From positions 1 through 12,170 of the forward strand of contig DATMYQ010000057.1 in assembly GCA_035560935.1 (NCBI GenBank): DNA of 12,170 bases, written 5' to 3'. This stretch comes from DATMYQ01 sp035560935. Lineage in GTDB: Bacteria; Bacillota; Negativicutes; Sporomusales; Sporomusaceae. Below the pieces are notes generated by a model. The model did not search any database and was not told where the DNA came from. It saw only the letters and a list, made by a program, of their open reading frames with translations. Made by a program: the position numbers and the translations under genes. Below, piece by piece: positions 7,713 to 12,170 of the stretch (position 1 is the stretch's first letter; each line of letters begins with the position of its first letter).

Positions 7713-8834
7713 TCAAATCACCGTTCCTTTCTCAATGATAATGGGATGGTTAACTTCTCCCCGGAGTTTTTTTCCTGCCATGATCCGCACATCTTTGTCG
7801 CAGATCACGTTTTCCACCACAGCGCCCGCGCTGATTTCCCCTTTTTGCATCACAATACTGTTGACCACCCGGGCGTCAGGATGCACTTTCACACCCCGAA
7901 ACAAAATGCTGTTCTCCACATTGCCGGAAATCACGCAACCGTTAGCCACCATGGAGTTACGCACATCGGCGTTATGCTGGTACTTGGCCGGCGCCTCATC
8001 TTTGACTTTGGTATAAATCGCGCCATTTTCAAAAAACAGTTCCTGCCAGATCTCCGGGTTCAACAAATCCATACTGCGGCGGAAATAGCTCTCCACAGAA
8101 TGAATACGGGCGACGTAACCGGGAATGGAGTAGCCGAAAAAGCGAAGCGATTCCAGGTTTTTCATCAGGCAGTCCCGGGCCACGCTGCTACCGCCCCGCG
8201 ACAGGCAGGAATCCACCAGGTCAATCAGCAGGCGCCGGTCAATCAGAAACATTTCCAGCGACATTTTATTCCCTTTGGGGCGTACCGGACAAATTTCTAT
8301 ATCCACCACCCGGTCGTCATCATCCACTTCGATCATCGTAGCATGTTCAAAAGAAATACCCTGACGTCCCGTCAGGCCATAATCTTTATACAGCAGCGTC
8401 ACATCCGCCTTTTTTGCCAGATGCGCTTCATACACCGGACGATAATCGAGATTACCGAGGATATGGCTGCCAGACATCAGCACGTACGGCTGACGGCTGC
8501 TTTTCAAATAGTCCAGATTGTTGTGTAGATCGTGCAAATCACTGTGCTCACCGATCAAAGACCCGTTGACCGAAGGCAAAATAAACAGTCCGTCCCGTTT
8601 ACGGGCCAAATCCCATTCCTTGCCGGAACGCAAATGATCCATCAATGACCGGTAATTCCCCTTGGCCAGAACGCCTACATTGGAAATACCGGAATTGATC
8701 ATATTGGACAGCACAAAGTCAATCAACCGATACCGGCCGGCAAAGGGAATCGCGGCCAGCGGCCGGTAGCGGGTCATTTCCCGCAACATGTCATCATTTT
8801 CATGCAGGTTGATAATACCCATCACATTTTTCAT
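7713..8834 (-). CDS. glgD: ADP-glucose pyrophosphorylase regulatory subunit, catalytically degenerate
   Basis: A 373-residue GlgC paralogue that in Firmicutes forms a complex with GlgC. It keeps the fold and some landmarks: FAGRYRLIDFVLSNM (31-45) matches the GlgC segment with GGKYRIIDFPLSN, and the C-terminal part from about 285 is the hexapeptide-type beta-helix domain. Key catalytic features are gone. The N-terminal GG-x-GTR nucleotide loop is replaced by NLHENDD (9-15), and SGDHIY of GlgC reads SGSHIL here, so the metal-binding catalytic Asp is Ser123. This is the known GlgD pattern: in characterised GlgC/GlgD enzymes GlgD alone has little or no activity but raises GlgC activity. The gene starts 45 bases after glgC, with GGAGG nine bases before the ATG. 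Its role here, tuning ADP-glucose supply through GlgC, is inferred from the family. Confidence 0.95.
   Translation of the reverse strand: MKNVMGIINLHENDDMLREMTRYRPLAAIPFAGRYRLIDFVLSNMINSGISNVGVLAKGNYRSLMDHLRSGKEWDLARKRDGLFILPSVNGSLIGEHSDLHDLHNNLDYLKSSRQPYVLMSGSHILGNLDYRPVYEAHLAKKADVTLLYKDYGLTGRQGISFEHATMIEVDDDDRVVDIEICPVRPKGNKMSLEMFLIDRRLLIDLVDSCLSRGGSSVARDCLMKNLESLRFFGYSIPGYVARIHSVESYFRRSMDLLNPEIWQELFFENGAIYTKVKDEAPAKYQHNADVRNSMVANGCVISGNVENSILFRGVKVHPDARVVNSIVMQKGEISAGAVVENVICDKDVRIMAGKKLRGEVNHPIIIEKGTVI
7717..7730 (-). promoter_or_regulatory. Ribosome binding region of glgA, inside the end of glgD
   Basis: Two purine-rich elements lie in the last codons of glgD. AAAGGA (7730-7725) is eight bases before a TTG at 7716, and GGTGA (7722-7718) is seven bases before the ATG at 7710. 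Either could serve glgA. Because both are within glgD coding sequence, glgA translation probably depends on ribosomes finishing glgD. Confidence 0.55.
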
Positions 8835-8879
8835 CAGTGGTCCCCTCCGACTGTCAAATTACCGCTCCATTGCCAAACG

Positions 8880-10109
8880 TCATACTCCGCTGGAAATGAC
8901 GCCGCCATCAGAAAGTACGGCATTCCGTTTTACCTTGGTGTCGGAATTGATCACCAGATTCTCGCCAATCAGGGTAATGCCGGAAAACCAGTTGACGGGA
9001 CTCTGATGTTCGGTTTCCGTATCCGTATGGCCGATACCGGTGCCGCTCTCCACCACGGTCTTCCGGCCGATGATGGCCCGGGTGATCATGGCCTCACTTT
9101 CAATCCGAGCCGACGGCATAATAATCGAGTCTTTGATCCGGGCGCCCGGCCCCACATACACTCCGGGAAACAACACCGAGTTCTCCACCTGTCCGAAAAT
9201 CTGACAGCCCTCGCTGATCATGGAGCAGGCAATTTGGGCTTCCGGTCCGACATACTGCGGCGGCTGCGCGGGACTTACCGAATAAATTTTCCAGGCGCTG
9301 TCGTACAGATCCAGTTCCGGACGGTCGGCCAGCAGATCCATATTGGCTTCCCAGTAGCTTTCCACCGTACCCACGTCTTTCCAATAACCCCGGAAACGAT
9401 AGGCATACATACGCTGGTCGGCGTCCAGCATTTTCGGAATGATGTTCTTGCCAAAATCGTTATCGGAGTCAGCGTCCGCCGCGTCCTCTTCCAGATATTT
9501 TCTCAGCAGCGGCCAGTTGAACACGTAAATCCCCATGGAGGCCAGGTTGCTGCGGGGATTTTTCGGTTTCTCCTCGAACTCCTCAATCCGGTTGTTGGCG
9601 GCTGTGTTCATGATGCCGAACCGGCTGGCTTCCTCCCAGGGCACCTCAATAACGGCGATAGTCGCTTCCGCCTTCTGGGCCGCATGATAGTCAATCATCA
9701 TTGAGTAATCCATCTGGTAAATATGATCTCCGGACAAAATTAACACATAATCCGGATTATACATATTGATAAAATTAATATTCTGGTAGATGGCATCGGC
9801 CGTGCCCTTATACCATTCGCCACCTTTTTCCCGGACATACGGTGGCAAAACGTATACGCCGCCGTCGCGCCGGTCCAGATCCCAGGCGCTGCCGATACCG
9901 ATATAGGAATGCAGTACCAGCGGCTGATACTGCGTCAGTACGCCCACGGTGTCAATGCCGGAATTAAAGCAGTTACTGAGCGGAAAATCAATAATCCGGT
10001 ACTTGCCGCCGAAGGGGACCGCCGGTTTGGCCACCCGTTTGGTCAACAGCCCCAGACGGGTTCCCTGTCCTCCGGCCAGTAGCATCGCCACGCATTGTTT
10101 TTTTCCCAT
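8880..10109 (-). CDS. glgC: Glucose-1-phosphate adenylyltransferase (ADP-glucose pyrophosphorylase), catalytic subunit
   Basis: A 409-residue enzyme that converts glucose-1-phosphate and ATP to ADP-glucose and pyrophosphate, the committed step of bacterial glycogen synthesis. The Rossmann-like N-domain has LLAGGQGTRLG (10-20), PFGGKYRIIDFPLSN (32-46), WYKGTADAIYQN (99-110), SGDHIYQMDY with catalytic D128, FEEKP with K181 for glucose-1-phosphate, and SMGIYVF (191-197). WKDVGTVESYW (243-253) closes the domain, and the beta-helix domain runs from about 288 to the end. K24 falls where the E. coli enzyme has its fructose-1,6-bisphosphate-binding Lys39, but Firmicute enzymes are often poorly responsive to that activator, so regulation cannot be predicted. 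AAGGGAGG lies seven bases before the ATG. The gap from glgB is 27 bases. Confidence 0.97.
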   Translation of the reverse strand: MGKKQCVAMLLAGGQGTRLGLLTKRVAKPAVPFGGKYRIIDFPLSNCFNSGIDTVGVLTQYQPLVLHSYIGIGSAWDLDRRDGGVYVLPPYVREKGGEWYKGTADAIYQNINFINMYNPDYVLILSGDHIYQMDYSMMIDYHAAQKAEATIAVIEVPWEEASRFGIMNTAANNRIEEFEEKPKNPRSNLASMGIYVFNWPLLRKYLEEDAADADSDNDFGKNIIPKMLDADQRMYAYRFRGYWKDVGTVESYWEANMDLLADRPELDLYDSAWKIYSVSPAQPPQYVGPEAQIACSMISEGCQIFGQVENSVLFPGVYVGPGARIKDSIIMPSARIESEAMITRAIIGRKTVVESGTGIGHTDTETEHQSPVNWFSGITLIGENLVINSDTKVKRNAVLSDGGVISSGV

Positions 10110-10136
10110 CGGAAAACCTCCCTTTTCCCTGTCAAT

Positions 10137-12146
10137 CTATGTCCGCCGTACTCCCTGTACCGGCTGTTCATGACGCCGGCAAACCTTTTTCTGCAAGCTT
10201 CCACGGGGAATGCGGGGAATGTTGTTGTCCGCCGATTCCGCCAGCAGGCGGATACCCGCCGGTTTGAGAAAGACGGTGGCCAGCGGCGGCACCGTCAGTT
10301 GTATAGACTGGGCCTGGTTGTGCCAGGCCAGATCTTCCGTTATCAGCGCCTGGCGGTTTTGCTGTCCGGAACCGCCAAATTGCGGCTCGTCGCTGTTAAA
10401 CACTTCCCAATAACAGTCCGCCGCCGGTACGCCGATCCGATATCCATGGTGCACCTCCGGCGTAAAGTTACAGACGATCACCAGAAAATCCTCCGGATTC
10501 CGGGACCGGCGCTGAAAAACGATAATACTCTGTTGGAAATCCTGACAATCAATCCAGGAAAAACCGTGCCAGTCATGATCCACCTGCCAGAGCGCCGGAT
10601 TTTCCCGGTAAAAATAGTTCAACGCCTTCACATAATCGTGCATTTTCTTATGCATGTCATATTCCAGCAAATGCCAGTCCAGGCTGTCATAAAACTTCCA
10701 TTCAATAAACTGGCCGAATTCGCTGCCCATAAACAGCAGCTTCTTGCCGGGATGCCCCATCATATAGCCGTAAAAGGTCCGCAGATTCGCGAATTTCTGC
10801 CAATAATCCCCCGGCATTTTTTCCAGCATCGATTTTTTGCCGTGAACCACTTCGTCATGCGACATAGGCAGTACGTAGTTTTCGGAAAACGCGTACACGA
10901 AGGAAAAAGTCACCAATTGATGATTCCACTTCCGGTGAATGGGATCCAGCTCCATGTATTTGAGCATGTCGTTCATCCAGCCCATGTTCCATTTGAAATT
11001 AAAGCCCAGACCGCCCACATAGGTGGGGCGGGTGACCAGCGGCCAGGCGGTGGATTCTTCTGCCAGCACCAACGCATGGGGAAAGTTGGCAAAAATAAAT
11101 TTGTTCAGGCGGCGCAAAAAGCCGATGCCTTCCAGGTTTTCCCGGCCGCCGTAGCGGTTGGGCGACCAGTCGCCATGATGGCGGGCATAGTCCAGATATA
11201 ACATATTGGCCACCGCATCGATCCGCAGCCCGTCAATATGATAAAACTCCAGCCAGAATACGGCGTTGGCAATGAGAAAACTCATGACTTCCGGCCGTCC
11301 CAGATCGAAATTCAGGGTCCCCCATTGCCAGTTTTCCGCCCGCCGGTTATCCGCGTATTCATAGAGGGGGGAACCGTCAAACAGGCGCAGCCCGTGATCA
11401 TCTTTGCAAAAATGACTGGGAGCCCAGTCCAAAATGACGCCGATACCCTGCTGATGAAAACAGTCCACCAGATACATAAAATCCCGTGGTTCCCCATACC
11501 GGCTGGTCACAGCATAATATCCGGTCGCCTGATAACCCCAGGAACCGTCAAACGGATACTCTCCCACCGGCATCAGCTCCACATGGGTATAGCCCATAGC
11601 GGCAACATATTCCGGCAAAGACTCTGCCAGTTCCCGGTACGTGAGGAAGCTGCCGTCGGTATTGCGCCGCCAGGAACCCAGATGCACTTCATAGATGTTC
11701 ATCGGCTTCTCATAAGCTGGTCCCCGCTTCAGGCGCCATTCCCGGTCCTGCCAATGATACCCCTGCAGCATCGCTACCCGGGACGCAGTGTCGGGACGAA
11801 GTTCGGCGGCAAAGGCGTAGGGGTCGGCTTTCAGCAACGTGGCGCCGTAGGAAGTGGTGATTTCGTATTTATAAACCGTTCCCGTCGGCAGGTCCGGTAC
11901 AAACAGCACCCAAACCCCCGACCCGTCGATTCGCTTCAACAGGTGCTCATCACCCTGCCAGCCGTTGAAATCGCCCACCAGCTTTACCGCCGCCGCGTCA
12001 GGCGCCCAGACAGCAAAACGGACGCCTTTCCTATCCTCTTGACGAGTAAGATGAGCCCCCAGCATTTGGTAGGCGCGATAGTTGGTCCCTTCATGAAACA
12101 GATGCAAATCGTATTCACTAAGCGGCGAGACTTTCATATTCACCAT
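10137..12146 (-). CDS. glgB: 1,4-alpha-glucan branching enzyme
   Basis: A GH13 branching enzyme of 669 residues that cuts an alpha-1,4 chain and re-attaches it by an alpha-1,6 bond. It is the short type: after about 30 residues it goes straight into the CBM48 beta-sandwich (about 38-115; VRFAVWAPDAAAVKLVGDFNGW-like core), without the extra N-terminal module of the E. coli form. The barrel begins near 150 (IYEVHLGSW). Region I is DWAPSHF (240-246), the nucleophile is D310 in DGLRIDAV, the acid/base is E363 in LAEEST, and the third carboxylate is D431 in MSHDEVVHGK. The usual C-terminal beta domain ends near 630 (PPLATVFLKPA). About 39 further residues, rich in Arg and unlike the family, continue to the stop. 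This is the first gene of the operon seen here. AAAGG is five bases before the chosen ATG, and an ATG at codon 4 is also possible. Confidence 0.97.
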   Translation of the reverse strand: MVNMKVSPLSEYDLHLFHEGTNYRAYQMLGAHLTRQEDRKGVRFAVWAPDAAAVKLVGDFNGWQGDEHLLKRIDGSGVWVLFVPDLPTGTVYKYEITTSYGATLLKADPYAFAAELRPDTASRVAMLQGYHWQDREWRLKRGPAYEKPMNIYEVHLGSWRRNTDGSFLTYRELAESLPEYVAAMGYTHVELMPVGEYPFDGSWGYQATGYYAVTSRYGEPRDFMYLVDCFHQQGIGVILDWAPSHFCKDDHGLRLFDGSPLYEYADNRRAENWQWGTLNFDLGRPEVMSFLIANAVFWLEFYHIDGLRIDAVANMLYLDYARHHGDWSPNRYGGRENLEGIGFLRRLNKFIFANFPHALVLAEESTAWPLVTRPTYVGGLGFNFKWNMGWMNDMLKYMELDPIHRKWNHQLVTFSFVYAFSENYVLPMSHDEVVHGKKSMLEKMPGDYWQKFANLRTFYGYMMGHPGKKLLFMGSEFGQFIEWKFYDSLDWHLLEYDMHKKMHDYVKALNYFYRENPALWQVDHDWHGFSWIDCQDFQQSIIVFQRRSRNPEDFLVIVCNFTPEVHHGYRIGVPAADCYWEVFNSDEPQFGGSGQQNRQALITEDLAWHNQAQSIQLTVPPLATVFLKPAGIRLLAESADNNIPRIPRGSLQKKVCRRHEQPVQGVRRT

Positions 12147-12156
12147 TCCTACCTTT
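12147..12156 (-). promoter_or_regulatory. Ribosome binding site of glgB
   Basis: AAAGG (12156-12152) is five bases before the ATG at 12146. AGGA (12150-12147) abuts that ATG and is nine bases before a second in-frame ATG at 12137. Both starts are served acceptably, and they differ by three residues (MVN). The remaining bases to the window edge are AT-rich and too few to judge a promoter. Confidence 0.55.
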
Positions 12157-12170
12157 ATTTAATTTACCAT

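Noticed and set aside
8835..8879. Possible hairpin (CAGT/ACTG) around the glgD ribosome binding site in the largest intergenic gap
   Set aside because: Only four outer base pairs around an 11-base loop, too weak to claim a regulatory structure. The gap is otherwise unremarkable.
8802..9704. A 300-codon open frame on the plus strand across the glgC/glgD junction
   Set aside because: It overlaps two real genes antisense, and its translation shows no coherent motif. The junction itself is well explained by the glgD ribosome binding site.
10095..11201. A 368-codon open frame on the plus strand, opposite glgB
   Set aside because: It lies wholly antisense to a well-conserved glgB, starts inside the glgC start region, and its translation has no recognisable motif. 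Such frames arise from the codon bias of the opposite gene.
12147..12170. Promoter or leader of the operon
   Set aside because: Only 24 AT-rich bases are available and they hold the ribosome binding site. No -10/-35 pair can be supported.

Overview
The window holds one tightly packed, complete glycogen operon. All six genes lie on the minus strand and are read from the right end towards the left: glgB, glgC, glgD, glgA, glgP, then a large GH13-GH77 fusion gene. Gaps between genes are 2 to 45 bases, and each start is preceded by a purine-rich ribosome binding site. About 98% of the sequence is coding. The run ends in a clear rho-independent terminator at 22-71. No promoter is visible, because only 24 bases remain upstream of glgB at the right edge, so the transcript must start outside the window or just at its edge.

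The gene order glgBCDAP, and above all the paired glgC and glgD (a catalytic and a degenerate ADP-glucose pyrophosphorylase subunit), is the known layout of Firmicutes such as Bacillus and Geobacillus. The medium-to-high GC content and the hydrolase-MalQ fusion at the end suggest a Negativicutes-like or other anaerobic Firmicute, but this placement is an inference of low certainty. Nothing in the window points to horizontal transfer, a mobile element, a CRISPR array, an RNA gene or a defence system.

How the genes work together: GlgC, probably in complex with GlgD, makes ADP-glucose from glucose-1-phosphate and ATP. GlgA adds the glucose to growing alpha-1,4 chains, and GlgB introduces the alpha-1,6 branches. 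GlgP phosphorolyses outer chains back to glucose-1-phosphate. The last gene joins an alpha-amylase-family hydrolase to a 4-alpha-glucanotransferase in one 1193-residue protein, and it probably deals with the short branched stubs and malto-oligosaccharides that GlgP leaves. Synthesis and breakdown are thus encoded on one apparent transcript, so flux direction is likely set at the enzyme level rather than by transcription.

The most interesting item is this fusion protein. It puts a hydrolytic (possibly debranching) activity and a glucanotransferase in one chain, as the unrelated eukaryotic glycogen debranching enzyme does, but in the opposite order. Its hydrolase half resembles neopullulanase/amylopullulanase rather than canonical GlgX. 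Smaller points are the catalytic Asp-to-Ser change in GlgD, charged C-terminal tails on four of the six proteins, and the in-frame GlgP/fusion junction. I see no wholly unknown system here.
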